From Arcuatula senhousia (taxonomy: Eukaryota; Mollusca; Bivalvia; Mytilida; Mytilidae), in the NCBI GenBank assembly GCA_963971305.1, contig CAXARO010001760.1, positions 1-64,000 on the forward strand: 64,000 bases of DNA, in the 5' to 3' direction. A model generated the notes under the pieces. The model was not told the origin of the DNA and did not search any database. It worked only from the letters and a program-made list of their open reading frames with translations. A program made the position numbers and the translations under genes. This document shows, piece by piece, positions 35,501-50,500 of the stretch; position 1 is the stretch's first letter, and each line of letters starts with the position of its first letter.

Positions 35501-38500
35501 CGTTTCGCTAAATTTCAACTATGAGAAGTACGCGACATGTCGCAATGATACTTAGTATACTTTATCGGTCAATGTTTGTCGTTTCAGAAAAAACACTTGG
35601 GTACCGTACCCTTTCGCGTATAAGAGTTATGCCCCTTTTAGCTGTAAAGTTTGTTTATTCTTCTCCTCTTAACCCATAAAAGTTATCAAGTTCAATCCTT
35701 TTGAAATAGGAAGAGTAACTCCTGAAGTTGTGCCAATGATATTTTTTATACTGATATATTGACCAATTAAGGAGTTATTCCCCTTTAAACTTTGACTTTT
35801 TTACTATAAAATTCTAAAATCAACAAATCTTAAGATATTTCAATGAAACTTGGTATACAGGGTCAGTGACCCCTAAGGACCAAAATAAGGTCAAGGTCAA
35901 AGGTCAAGGTCATCATTTGGTGATTTGTGAAAAATTAACATTTTTTGATTGCGAAATAAGTCCAACAAGGAGAAACATTTTTCAGTACCCATTTTATTTT
36001 AAATAGTGTGTTTATGTTCCCTCTACCAAACACAGAAAAAAAATTGAAAAAAAGTGAAAAAATGTTGTCGCGACATGAATTTTTGTGATTTTTACACCGT
36101 ATCACTGTATTTAGCCATGGTATGACCTTGAAGGTTTTTTCAAGGTCAAACCACCTCACCTTTACTATTCCAACCTATTTCAGTCATTAAAAGTCACCAG
36201 ATGTCAAAAATAAAAAAGTTGACTTTTGCCCCCCCTTTTTTTAAAAATTTGGAAATTTGCCATTTTTGACAAAAAAATGTTATTTTTGGATAAATACACC
36301 TTATTTCACCATAACTAAACCATATCTACCCTAAAAACCCTGAAAAAGTCTCATCTGCCCTCTTTTTTAAGGTCTTTCCCTTTCCAAGGGAAGACCTTAT
36401 TGTATTTCTTCTGATTATTATTATTATTATTATTATTATTTTCTTTCTTCCGCCGTTTCGCTAAATTTCAACTATGAGAAGTACGCGACATGTCGCAATG
36501 ATACTTAGTATACTTTATCGGTCAATGTTTGTCGTTTCAGAAAAAACACTTGGGTACCGTACCCTTTCGCGTATAAGAGTTATGCCCCTTTTAGCTGTAA
36601 AGTTTGTTTATTCTTCTCCTCTTAACCCATAAAAGTTATCAAGTTCAATCCTTTTGAAATAGGAAGAGTAACTCCTGAAGTTGTGCCAATGATATTTTTT
36701 ATACTGATATATTGACCAATTAAGGAGTTATTCCCCTTTAAACTTTGACTTTTTTACTATAAAATTCTAAAATCAACAAATCTTAAGATATTTCAATGAA
36801 ACTTGGTATACAGGGTCAGTGACCCCTAAGGACCAAAATAAGGTCAAGGTCAAAGGTCAAGGTCATCATTTGGTGATTTGTGAAAAATTAACATTTTTTG
36901 ATTGCGAAATAAGTCCAACAAGGAGAAACATTTTTCAGTACCCATTTTATTTTAAATAGTGTGTTTATGTTCCCTCTACCAAACACAGAAAAAAAATTGA
37001 AAAAAAGTGAAAAAATGTTGTCGCGACATGAATTTTTGTGATTTTTACACCGTATCACTGTATTTAGCCATGGTATGACCTTGAAGGTTTTTTCAAGGTC
37101 AAACCACCTCACCTTTACTATTCCAACCTATTTCAGTCATTAAAAGTCACCAGATGTCAAAAATAAAAAAGTTGACTTTTGCCCCCCCTTTTTTTAAAAA
37201 TTTGGAAATTTGCCATTTTTGACAAAAAAATGTTATTTTTGGATAAATACACCTTATTTCACCATAACTAAACCATATCTACCCTAAAAACCCTGAAAAA
37301 GTCTCATCTGCCCTCTTTTTTAAGGTCTTTCCCTTTCCAAGGGAAGACCTTATTGTATTTCTTCTGATTATTATTATTATTATTATTATTATTTTCTTTC
37401 TTCCGCCGTTTCGCTAAATTTCAACTATGAGAAGTACGCGACATGTCGCAATGATACTTAGTATACTTTATCGGTCAATGTTTGTCGTTTCAGAAAAAAC
37501 ACTTGGGTACCGTACCCTTTCGCGTATAAGAGTTATGCCCCTTTTAGCTGTAAAGTTTGTTTATTCTTCTCCTCTTAACCCATAAAAGTTATCAAGTTCA
37601 ATCCTTTTGAAATAGGAAGAGTAACTCCTGAAGTTGTGCCAATGATATTTTTTATACTGATATATTGACCAATTAAGGAGTTATTCCCCTTTAAACTTTG
37701 ACTTTTTTACTATAAAATTCTAAAATCAACAAATCTTAAGATATTTCAATGAAACTTGGTATACAGGGTCAGTGACCCCTAAGGACCAAAATAAGGTCAA
37801 GGTCAAAGGTCAAGGTCATCATTTGGTGATTTGTGAAAAATTAACATTTTTTGATTGCGAAATAAGTCCAACAAGGAGAAACATTTTTCAGTACCCATTT
37901 TATTTTAAATAGTGTGTTTATGTTCCCTCTACCAAACACAGAAAAAAAATTGAAAAAAAGTGAAAAAATGTTGTCGCGACATGAATTTTTGTGATTTTTA
38001 CACCGTATCACTGTATTTAGCCATGGTATGACCTTGAAGGTTTTTTCAAGGTCAAACCACCTCACCTTTACTATTCCAACCTATTTCAGTCATTAAAAGT
38101 CACCAGATGTCAAAAATAAAAAAGTTGACTTTTGCCCCCCCTTTTTTTAAAAATTTGGAAATTTGCCATTTTTGACAAAAAAATGTTATTTTTGGATAAA
38201 TACACCTTATTTCACCATAACTAAACCATATCTACCCTAAAAACCCTGAAAAAGTCTCATCTGCCCTCTTTTTTAAGGTCTTTCCCTTTCCAAGGGAAGA
38301 CCTTATTGTATTTCTTCTGATTATTATTATTATTATTATTATTATTTTCTTTCTTCCGCCGTTTCGCTAAATTTCAACTATGAGAAGTACGCGACATGTC
38401 GCAATGATACTTAGTATACTTTATCGGTCAATGTTTGTCGTTTCAGAAAAAACACTTGGGTACCGTACCCTTTCGCGTATAAGAGTTATGCCCCTTTTAG

Positions 38501-41500
38501 CTGTAAAGTTTGTTTATTCTTCTCCTCTTAACCCATAAAAGTTATCAAGTTCAATCCTTTTGAAATAGGAAGAGTAACTCCTGAAGTTGTGCCAATGATA
38601 TTTTTTATACTGATATATTGACCAATTAAGGAGTTATTCCCCTTTAAACTTTGACTTTTTTACTATAAAATTCTAAAATCAACAAATCTTAAGATATTTC
38701 AATGAAACTTGGTATACAGGGTCAGTGACCCCTAAGGACCAAAATAAGGTCAAGGTCAAAGGTCAAGGTCATCATTTGGTGATTTGTGAAAAATTAACAT
38801 TTTTTGATTGCGAAATAAGTCCAACAAGGAGAAACATTTTTCAGTACCCATTTTATTTTAAATAGTGTGTTTATGTTCCCTCTACCAAACACAGAAAAAA
38901 AATTGAAAAAAAGTGAAAAAATGTTGTCGCGACATGAATTTTTGTGATTTTTACACCGTATCACTGTATTTAGCCATGGTATGACCTTGAAGGTTTTTTC
39001 AAGGTCAAACCACCTCACCTTTACTATTCCAACCTATTTCAGTCATTAAAAGTCACCAGATGTCAAAAATAAAAAAGTTGACTTTTGCCCCCCCTTTTTT
39101 TAAAAATTTGGAAATTTGCCATTTTTGACAAAAAAATGTTATTTTTGGATAAATACACCTTATTTCACCATAACTAAACCATATCTACCCTAAAAACCCT
39201 GAAAAAGTCTCATCTGCCCTCTTTTTTAAGGTCTTTCCCTTTCCAAGGGAAGACCTTATTGTATTTCTTCTGATTATTATTATTATTATTATTATTATTT
39301 TCTTTCTTCCGCCGTTTCGCTAAATTTCAACTATGAGAAGTACGCGACATGTCGCAATGATACTTAGTATACTTTATCGGTCAATGTTTGTCGTTTCAGA
39401 AAAAACACTTGGGTACCGTACCCTTTCGCGTATAAGAGTTATGCCCCTTTTAGCTGTAAAGTTTGTTTATTCTTCTCCTCTTAACCCATAAAAGTTATCA
39501 AGTTCAATCCTTTTGAAATAGGAAGAGTAACTCCTGAAGTTGTGCCAATGATATTTTTTATACTGATATATTGACCAATTAAGGAGTTATTCCCCTTTAA
39601 ACTTTGACTTTTTTACTATAAAATTCTAAAATCAACAAATCTTAAGATATTTCAATGAAACTTGGTATACAGGGTCAGTGACCCCTAAGGACCAAAATAA
39701 GGTCAAGGTCAAAGGTCAAGGTCATCATTTGGTGATTTGTGAAAAATTAACATTTTTTGATTGCGAAATAAGTCCAACAAGGAGAAACATTTTTCAGTAC
39801 CCATTTTATTTTAAATAGTGTGTTTATGTTCCCTCTACCAAACACAGAAAAAAAATTGAAAAAAAGTGAAAAAATGTTGTCGCGACATGAATTTTTGTGA
39901 TTTTTACACCGTATCACTGTATTTAGCCATGGTATGACCTTGAAGGTTTTTTCAAGGTCAAACCACCTCACCTTTACTATTCCAACCTATTTCAGTCATT
40001 AAAAGTCACCAGATGTCAAAAATAAAAAAGTTGACTTTTGCCCCCCCTTTTTTTAAAAATTTGGAAATTTGCCATTTTTGACAAAAAAATGTTATTTTTG
40101 GATAAATACACCTTATTTCACCATAACTAAACCATATCTACCCTAAAAACCCTGAAAAAGTCTCATCTGCCCTCTTTTTTAAGGTCTTTCCCTTTCCAAG
40201 GGAAGACCTTATTGTATTTCTTCTGATTATTATTATTATTATTATTATTATTTTCTTTCTTCCGCCGTTTCGCTAAATTTCAACTATGAGAAGTACGCGA
40301 CATGTCGCAATGATACTTAGTATACTTTATCGGTCAATGTTTGTCGTTTCAGAAAAAACACTTGGGTACCGTACCCTTTCGCGTATAAGAGTTATGCCCC
40401 TTTTAGCTGTAAAGTTTGTTTATTCTTCTCCTCTTAACCCATAAAAGTTATCAAGTTCAATCCTTTTGAAATAGGAAGAGTAACTCCTGAAGTTGTGCCA
40501 ATGATATTTTTTATACTGATATATTGACCAATTAAGGAGTTATTCCCCTTTAAACTTTGACTTTTTTACTATAAAATTCTAAAATCAACAAATCTTAAGA
40601 TATTTCAATGAAACTTGGTATACAGGGTCAGTGACCCCTAAGGACCAAAATAAGGTCAAGGTCAAAGGTCAAGGTCATCATTTGGTGATTTGTGAAAAAT
40701 TAACATTTTTTGATTGCGAAATAAGTCCAACAAGGAGAAACATTTTTCAGTACCCATTTTATTTTAAATAGTGTGTTTATGTTCCCTCTACCAAACACAG
40801 AAAAAAAATTGAAAAAAAGTGAAAAAATGTTGTCGCGACATGAATTTTTGTGATTTTTACACCGTATCACTGTATTTAGCCATGGTATGACCTTGAAGGT
40901 TTTTTCAAGGTCAAACCACCTCACCTTTACTATTCCAACCTATTTCAGTCATTAAAAGTCACCAGATGTCAAAAATAAAAAAGTTGACTTTTGCCCCCCC
41001 TTTTTTTAAAAATTTGGAAATTTGCCATTTTTGACAAAAAAATGTTATTTTTGGATAAATACACCTTATTTCACCATAACTAAACCATATCTACCCTAAA
41101 AACCCTGAAAAAGTCTCATCTGCCCTCTTTTTTAAGGTCTTTCCCTTTCCAAGGGAAGACCTTATTGTATTTCTTCTGATTATTATTATTATTATTATTA
41201 TTATTTTCTTTCTTCCGCCGTTTCGCTAAATTTCAACTATGAGAAGTACGCGACATGTCGCAATGATACTTAGTATACTTTATCGGTCAATGTTTGTCGT
41301 TTCAGAAAAAACACTTGGGTACCGTACCCTTTCGCGTATAAGAGTTATGCCCCTTTTAGCTGTAAAGTTTGTTTATTCTTCTCCTCTTAACCCATAAAAG
41401 TTATCAAGTTCAATCCTTTTGAAATAGGAAGAGTAACTCCTGAAGTTGTGCCAATGATATTTTTTATACTGATATATTGACCAATTAAGGAGTTATTCCC

Positions 41501-44500
41501 CTTTAAACTTTGACTTTTTTACTATAAAATTCTAAAATCAACAAATCTTAAGATATTTCAATGAAACTTGGTATACAGGGTCAGTGACCCCTAAGGACCA
41601 AAATAAGGTCAAGGTCAAAGGTCAAGGTCATCATTTGGTGATTTGTGAAAAATTAACATTTTTTGATTGCGAAATAAGTCCAACAAGGAGAAACATTTTT
41701 CAGTACCCATTTTATTTTAAATAGTGTGTTTATGTTCCCTCTACCAAACACAGAAAAAAAATTGAAAAAAAGTGAAAAAATGTTGTCGCGACATGAATTT
41801 TTGTGATTTTTACACCGTATCACTGTATTTAGCCATGGTATGACCTTGAAGGTTTTTTCAAGGTCAAACCACCTCACCTTTACTATTCCAACCTATTTCA
41901 GTCATTAAAAGTCACCAGATGTCAAAAATAAAAAAGTTGACTTTTGCCCCCCCTTTTTTTAAAAATTTGGAAATTTGCCATTTTTGACAAAAAAATGTTA
42001 TTTTTGGATAAATACACCTTATTTCACCATAACTAAACCATATCTACCCTAAAAACCCTGAAAAAGTCTCATCTGCCCTCTTTTTTAAGGTCTTTCCCTT
42101 TCCAAGGGAAGACCTTATTGTATTTCTTCTGATTATTATTATTATTATTATTATTATTTTCTTTCTTCCGCCGTTTCGCTAAATTTCAACTATGAGAAGT
42201 ACGCGACATGTCGCAATGATACTTAGTATACTTTATCGGTCAATGTTTGTCGTTTCAGAAAAAACACTTGGGTACCGTACCCTTTCGCGTATAAGAGTTA
42301 TGCCCCTTTTAGCTGTAAAGTTTGTTTATTCTTCTCCTCTTAACCCATAAAAGTTATCAAGTTCAATCCTTTTGAAATAGGAAGAGTAACTCCTGAAGTT
42401 GTGCCAATGATATTTTTTATACTGATATATTGACCAATTAAGGAGTTATTCCCCTTTAAACTTTGACTTTTTTACTATAAAATTCTAAAATCAACAAATC
42501 TTAAGATATTTCAATGAAACTTGGTATACAGGGTCAGTGACCCCTAAGGACCAAAATAAGGTCAAGGTCAAAGGTCAAGGTCATCATTTGGTGATTTGTG
42601 AAAAATTAACATTTTTTGATTGCGAAATAAGTCCAACAAGGAGAAACATTTTTCAGTACCCATTTTATTTTAAATAGTGTGTTTATGTTCCCTCTACCAA
42701 ACACAGAAAAAAAATTGAAAAAAAGTGAAAAAATGTTGTCGCGACATGAATTTTTGTGATTTTTACACCGTATCACTGTATTTAGCCATGGTATGACCTT
42801 GAAGGTTTTTTCAAGGTCAAACCACCTCACCTTTACTATTCCAACCTATTTCAGTCATTAAAAGTCACCAGATGTCAAAAATAAAAAAGTTGACTTTTGC
42901 CCCCCCTTTTTTTAAAAATTTGGAAATTTGCCATTTTTGACAAAAAAATGTTATTTTTGGATAAATACACCTTATTTCACCATAACTAAACCATATCTAC
43001 CCTAAAAACCCTGAAAAAGTCTCATCTGCCCTCTTTTTTAAGGTCTTTCCCTTTCCAAGGGAAGACCTTATTGTATTTCTTCTGATTATTATTATTATTA
43101 TTATTATTATTTTCTTTCTTCCGCCGTTTCGCTAAATTTCAACTATGAGAAGTACGCGACATGTCGCAATGATACTTAGTATACTTTATCGGTCAATGTT
43201 TGTCGTTTCAGAAAAAACACTTGGGTACCGTACCCTTTCGCGTATAAGAGTTATGCCCCTTTTAGCTGTAAAGTTTGTTTATTCTTCTCCTCTTAACCCA
43301 TAAAAGTTATCAAGTTCAATCCTTTTGAAATAGGAAGAGTAACTCCTGAAGTTGTGCCAATGATATTTTTTATACTGATATATTGACCAATTAAGGAGTT
43401 ATTCCCCTTTAAACTTTGACTTTTTTACTATAAAATTCTAAAATCAACAAATCTTAAGATATTTCAATGAAACTTGGTATACAGGGTCAGTGACCCCTAA
43501 GGACCAAAATAAGGTCAAGGTCAAAGGTCAAGGTCATCATTTGGTGATTTGTGAAAAATTAACATTTTTTGATTGCGAAATAAGTCCAACAAGGAGAAAC
43601 ATTTTTCAGTACCCATTTTATTTTAAATAGTGTGTTTATGTTCCCTCTACCAAACACAGAAAAAAAATTGAAAAAAAGTGAAAAAATGTTGTCGCGACAT
43701 GAATTTTTGTGATTTTTACACCGTATCACTGTATTTAGCCATGGTATGACCTTGAAGGTTTTTTCAAGGTCAAACCACCTCACCTTTACTATTCCAACCT
43801 ATTTCAGTCATTAAAAGTCACCAGATGTCAAAAATAAAAAAGTTGACTTTTGCCCCCCCTTTTTTTAAAAATTTGGAAATTTGCCATTTTTGACAAAAAA
43901 ATGTTATTTTTGGATAAATACACCTTATTTCACCATAACTAAACCATATCTACCCTAAAAACCCTGAAAAAGTCTCATCTGCCCTCTTTTTTAAGGTCTT
44001 TCCCTTTCCAAGGGAAGACCTTATTGTATTTCTTCTGATTATTATTATTATTATTATTATTATTTTCTTTCTTCCGCCGTTTCGCTAAATTTCAACTATG
44101 AGAAGTACGCGACATGTCGCAATGATACTTAGTATACTTTATCGGTCAATGTTTGTCGTTTCAGAAAAAACACTTGGGTACCGTACCCTTTCGCGTATAA
44201 GAGTTATGCCCCTTTTAGCTGTAAAGTTTGTTTATTCTTCTCCTCTTAACCCATAAAAGTTATCAAGTTCAATCCTTTTGAAATAGGAAGAGTAACTCCT
44301 GAAGTTGTGCCAATGATATTTTTTATACTGATATATTGACCAATTAAGGAGTTATTCCCCTTTAAACTTTGACTTTTTTACTATAAAATTCTAAAATCAA
44401 CAAATCTTAAGATATTTCAATGAAACTTGGTATACAGGGTCAGTGACCCCTAAGGACCAAAATAAGGTCAAGGTCAAAGGTCAAGGTCATCATTTGGTGA

Positions 44501-47500
44501 TTTGTGAAAAATTAACATTTTTTGATTGCGAAATAAGTCCAACAAGGAGAAACATTTTTCAGTACCCATTTTATTTTAAATAGTGTGTTTATGTTCCCTC
44601 TACCAAACACAGAAAAAAAATTGAAAAAAAGTGAAAAAATGTTGTCGCGACATGAATTTTTGTGATTTTTACACCGTATCACTGTATTTAGCCATGGTAT
44701 GACCTTGAAGGTTTTTTCAAGGTCAAACCACCTCACCTTTACTATTCCAACCTATTTCAGTCATTAAAAGTCACCAGATGTCAAAAATAAAAAAGTTGAC
44801 TTTTGCCCCCCCTTTTTTTAAAAATTTGGAAATTTGCCATTTTTGACAAAAAAATGTTATTTTTGGATAAATACACCTTATTTCACCATAACTAAACCAT
44901 ATCTACCCTAAAAACCCTGAAAAAGTCTCATCTGCCCTCTTTTTTAAGGTCTTTCCCTTTCCAAGGGAAGACCTTATTGTATTTCTTCTGATTATTATTA
45001 TTATTATTATTATTATTTTCTTTCTTCCGCCGTTTCGCTAAATTTCAACTATGAGAAGTACGCGACATGTCGCAATGATACTTAGTATACTTTATCGGTC
45101 AATGTTTGTCGTTTCAGAAAAAACACTTGGGTACCGTACCCTTTCGCGTATAAGAGTTATGCCCCTTTTAGCTGTAAAGTTTGTTTATTCTTCTCCTCTT
45201 AACCCATAAAAGTTATCAAGTTCAATCCTTTTGAAATAGGAAGAGTAACTCCTGAAGTTGTGCCAATGATATTTTTTATACTGATATATTGACCAATTAA
45301 GGAGTTATTCCCCTTTAAACTTTGACTTTTTTACTATAAAATTCTAAAATCAACAAATCTTAAGATATTTCAATGAAACTTGGTATACAGGGTCAGTGAC
45401 CCCTAAGGACCAAAATAAGGTCAAGGTCAAAGGTCAAGGTCATCATTTGGTGATTTGTGAAAAATTAACATTTTTTGATTGCGAAATAAGTCCAACAAGG
45501 AGAAACATTTTTCAGTACCCATTTTATTTTAAATAGTGTGTTTATGTTCCCTCTACCAAACACAGAAAAAAAATTGAAAAAAAGTGAAAAAATGTTGTCG
45601 CGACATGAATTTTTGTGATTTTTACACCGTATCACTGTATTTAGCCATGGTATGACCTTGAAGGTTTTTTCAAGGTCAAACCACCTCACCTTTACTATTC
45701 CAACCTATTTCAGTCATTAAAAGTCACCAGATGTCAAAAATAAAAAAGTTGACTTTTGCCCCCCCTTTTTTTAAAAATTTGGAAATTTGCCATTTTTGAC
45801 AAAAAAATGTTATTTTTGGATAAATACACCTTATTTCACCATAACTAAACCATATCTACCCTAAAAACCCTGAAAAAGTCTCATCTGCCCTCTTTTTTAA
45901 GGTCTTTCCCTTTCCAAGGGAAGACCTTATTGTATTTCTTCTGATTATTATTATTATTATTATTATTATTTTCTTTCTTCCGCCGTTTCGCTAAATTTCA
46001 ACTATGAGAAGTACGCGACATGTCGCAATGATACTTAGTATACTTTATCGGTCAATGTTTGTCGTTTCAGAAAAAACACTTGGGTACCGTACCCTTTCGC
46101 GTATAAGAGTTATGCCCCTTTTAGCTGTAAAGTTTGTTTATTCTTCTCCTCTTAACCCATAAAAGTTATCAAGTTCAATCCTTTTGAAATAGGAAGAGTA
46201 ACTCCTGAAGTTGTGCCAATGATATTTTTTATACTGATATATTGACCAATTAAGGAGTTATTCCCCTTTAAACTTTGACTTTTTTACTATAAAATTCTAA
46301 AATCAACAAATCTTAAGATATTTCAATGAAACTTGGTATACAGGGTCAGTGACCCCTAAGGACCAAAATAAGGTCAAGGTCAAAGGTCAAGGTCATCATT
46401 TGGTGATTTGTGAAAAATTAACATTTTTTGATTGCGAAATAAGTCCAACAAGGAGAAACATTTTTCAGTACCCATTTTATTTTAAATAGTGTGTTTATGT
46501 TCCCTCTACCAAACACAGAAAAAAAATTGAAAAAAAGTGAAAAAATGTTGTCGCGACATGAATTTTTGTGATTTTTACACCGTATCACTGTATTTAGCCA
46601 TGGTATGACCTTGAAGGTTTTTTCAAGGTCAAACCACCTCACCTTTACTATTCCAACCTATTTCAGTCATTAAAAGTCACCAGATGTCAAAAATAAAAAA
46701 GTTGACTTTTGCCCCCCCTTTTTTTAAAAATTTGGAAATTTGCCATTTTTGACAAAAAAATGTTATTTTTGGATAAATACACCTTATTTCACCATAACTA
46801 AACCATATCTACCCTAAAAACCCTGAAAAAGTCTCATCTGCCCTCTTTTTTAAGGTCTTTCCCTTTCCAAGGGAAGACCTTATTGTATTTCTTCTGATTA
46901 TTATTATTATTATTATTATTATTTTCTTTCTTCCGCCGTTTCGCTAAATTTCAACTATGAGAAGTACGCGACATGTCGCAATGATACTTAGTATACTTTA
47001 TCGGTCAATGTTTGTCGTTTCAGAAAAAACACTTGGGTACCGTACCCTTTCGCGTATAAGAGTTATGCCCCTTTTAGCTGTAAAGTTTGTTTATTCTTCT
47101 CCTCTTAACCCATAAAAGTTATCAAGTTCAATCCTTTTGAAATAGGAAGAGTAACTCCTGAAGTTGTGCCAATGATATTTTTTATACTGATATATTGACC
47201 AATTAAGGAGTTATTCCCCTTTAAACTTTGACTTTTTTACTATAAAATTCTAAAATCAACAAATCTTAAGATATTTCAATGAAACTTGGTATACAGGGTC
47301 AGTGACCCCTAAGGACCAAAATAAGGTCAAGGTCAAAGGTCAAGGTCATCATTTGGTGATTTGTGAAAAATTAACATTTTTTGATTGCGAAATAAGTCCA
47401 ACAAGGAGAAACATTTTTCAGTACCCATTTTATTTTAAATAGTGTGTTTATGTTCCCTCTACCAAACACAGAAAAAAAATTGAAAAAAAGTGAAAAAATG

Positions 47501-50500
47501 TTGTCGCGACATGAATTTTTGTGATTTTTACACCGTATCACTGTATTTAGCCATGGTATGACCTTGAAGGTTTTTTCAAGGTCAAACCACCTCACCTTTA
47601 CTATTCCAACCTATTTCAGTCATTAAAAGTCACCAGATGTCAAAAATAAAAAAGTTGACTTTTGCCCCCCCTTTTTTTAAAAATTTGGAAATTTGCCATT
47701 TTTGACAAAAAAATGTTATTTTTGGATAAATACACCTTATTTCACCATAACTAAACCATATCTACCCTAAAAACCCTGAAAAAGTCTCATCTGCCCTCTT
47801 TTTTAAGGTCTTTCCCTTTCCAAGGGAAGACCTTATTGTATTTCTTCTGATTATTATTATTATTATTATTATTATTTTCTTTCTTCCGCCGTTTCGCTAA
47901 ATTTCAACTATGAGAAGTACGCGACATGTCGCAATGATACTTAGTATACTTTATCGGTCAATGTTTGTCGTTTCAGAAAAAACACTTGGGTACCGTACCC
48001 TTTCGCGTATAAGAGTTATGCCCCTTTTAGCTGTAAAGTTTGTTTATTCTTCTCCTCTTAACCCATAAAAGTTATCAAGTTCAATCCTTTTGAAATAGGA
48101 AGAGTAACTCCTGAAGTTGTGCCAATGATATTTTTTATACTGATATATTGACCAATTAAGGAGTTATTCCCCTTTAAACTTTGACTTTTTTACTATAAAA
48201 TTCTAAAATCAACAAATCTTAAGATATTTCAATGAAACTTGGTATACAGGGTCAGTGACCCCTAAGGACCAAAATAAGGTCAAGGTCAAAGGTCAAGGTC
48301 ATCATTTGGTGATTTGTGAAAAATTAACATTTTTTGATTGCGAAATAAGTCCAACAAGGAGAAACATTTTTCAGTACCCATTTTATTTTAAATAGTGTGT
48401 TTATGTTCCCTCTACCAAACACAGAAAAAAAATTGAAAAAAAGTGAAAAAATGTTGTCGCGACATGAATTTTTGTGATTTTTACACCGTATCACTGTATT
48501 TAGCCATGGTATGACCTTGAAGGTTTTTTCAAGGTCAAACCACCTCACCTTTACTATTCCAACCTATTTCAGTCATTAAAAGTCACCAGATGTCAAAAAT
48601 AAAAAAGTTGACTTTTGCCCCCCCTTTTTTTAAAAATTTGGAAATTTGCCATTTTTGACAAAAAAATGTTATTTTTGGATAAATACACCTTATTTCACCA
48701 TAACTAAACCATATCTACCCTAAAAACCCTGAAAAAGTCTCATCTGCCCTCTTTTTTAAGGTCTTTCCCTTTCCAAGGGAAGACCTTATTGTATTTCTTC
48801 TGATTATTATTATTATTATTATTATTATTTTCTTTCTTCCGCCGTTTCGCTAAATTTCAACTATGAGAAGTACGCGACATGTCGCAATGATACTTAGTAT
48901 ACTTTATCGGTCAATGTTTGTCGTTTCAGAAAAAACACTTGGGTACCGTACCCTTTCGCGTATAAGAGTTATGCCCCTTTTAGCTGTAAAGTTTGTTTAT
49001 TCTTCTCCTCTTAACCCATAAAAGTTATCAAGTTCAATCCTTTTGAAATAGGAAGAGTAACTCCTGAAGTTGTGCCAATGATATTTTTTATACTGATATA
49101 TTGACCAATTAAGGAGTTATTCCCCTTTAAACTTTGACTTTTTTACTATAAAATTCTAAAATCAACAAATCTTAAGATATTTCAATGAAACTTGGTATAC
49201 AGGGTCAGTGACCCCTAAGGACCAAAATAAGGTCAAGGTCAAAGGTCAAGGTCATCATTTGGTGATTTGTGAAAAATTAACATTTTTTGATTGCGAAATA
49301 AGTCCAACAAGGAGAAACATTTTTCAGTACCCATTTTATTTTAAATAGTGTGTTTATGTTCCCTCTACCAAACACAGAAAAAAAATTGAAAAAAAGTGAA
49401 AAAATGTTGTCGCGACATGAATTTTTGTGATTTTTACACCGTATCACTGTATTTAGCCATGGTATGACCTTGAAGGTTTTTTCAAGGTCAAACCACCTCA
49501 CCTTTACTATTCCAACCTATTTCAGTCATTAAAAGTCACCAGATGTCAAAAATAAAAAAGTTGACTTTTGCCCCCCCTTTTTTTAAAAATTTGGAAATTT
49601 GCCATTTTTGACAAAAAAATGTTATTTTTGGATAAATACACCTTATTTCACCATAACTAAACCATATCTACCCTAAAAACCCTGAAAAAGTCTCATCTGC
49701 CCTCTTTTTTAAGGTCTTTCCCTTTCCAAGGGAAGACCTTATTGTATTTCTTCTGATTATTATTATTATTATTATTATTATTTTCTTTCTTCCGCCGTTT
49801 CGCTAAATTTCAACTATGAGAAGTACGCGACATGTCGCAATGATACTTAGTATACTTTATCGGTCAATGTTTGTCGTTTCAGAAAAAACACTTGGGTACC
49901 GTACCCTTTCGCGTATAAGAGTTATGCCCCTTTTAGCTGTAAAGTTTGTTTATTCTTCTCCTCTTAACCCATAAAAGTTATCAAGTTCAATCCTTTTGAA
50001 ATAGGAAGAGTAACTCCTGAAGTTGTGCCAATGATATTTTTTATACTGATATATTGACCAATTAAGGAGTTATTCCCCTTTAAACTTTGACTTTTTTACT
50101 ATAAAATTCTAAAATCAACAAATCTTAAGATATTTCAATGAAACTTGGTATACAGGGTCAGTGACCCCTAAGGACCAAAATAAGGTCAAGGTCAAAGGTC
50201 AAGGTCATCATTTGGTGATTTGTGAAAAATTAACATTTTTTGATTGCGAAATAAGTCCAACAAGGAGAAACATTTTTCAGTACCCATTTTATTTTAAATA
50301 GTGTGTTTATGTTCCCTCTACCAAACACAGAAAAAAAATTGAAAAAAAGTGAAAAAATGTTGTCGCGACATGAATTTTTGTGATTTTTACACCGTATCAC
50401 TGTATTTAGCCATGGTATGACCTTGAAGGTTTTTTCAAGGTCAAACCACCTCACCTTTACTATTCCAACCTATTTCAGTCATTAAAAGTCACCAGATGTC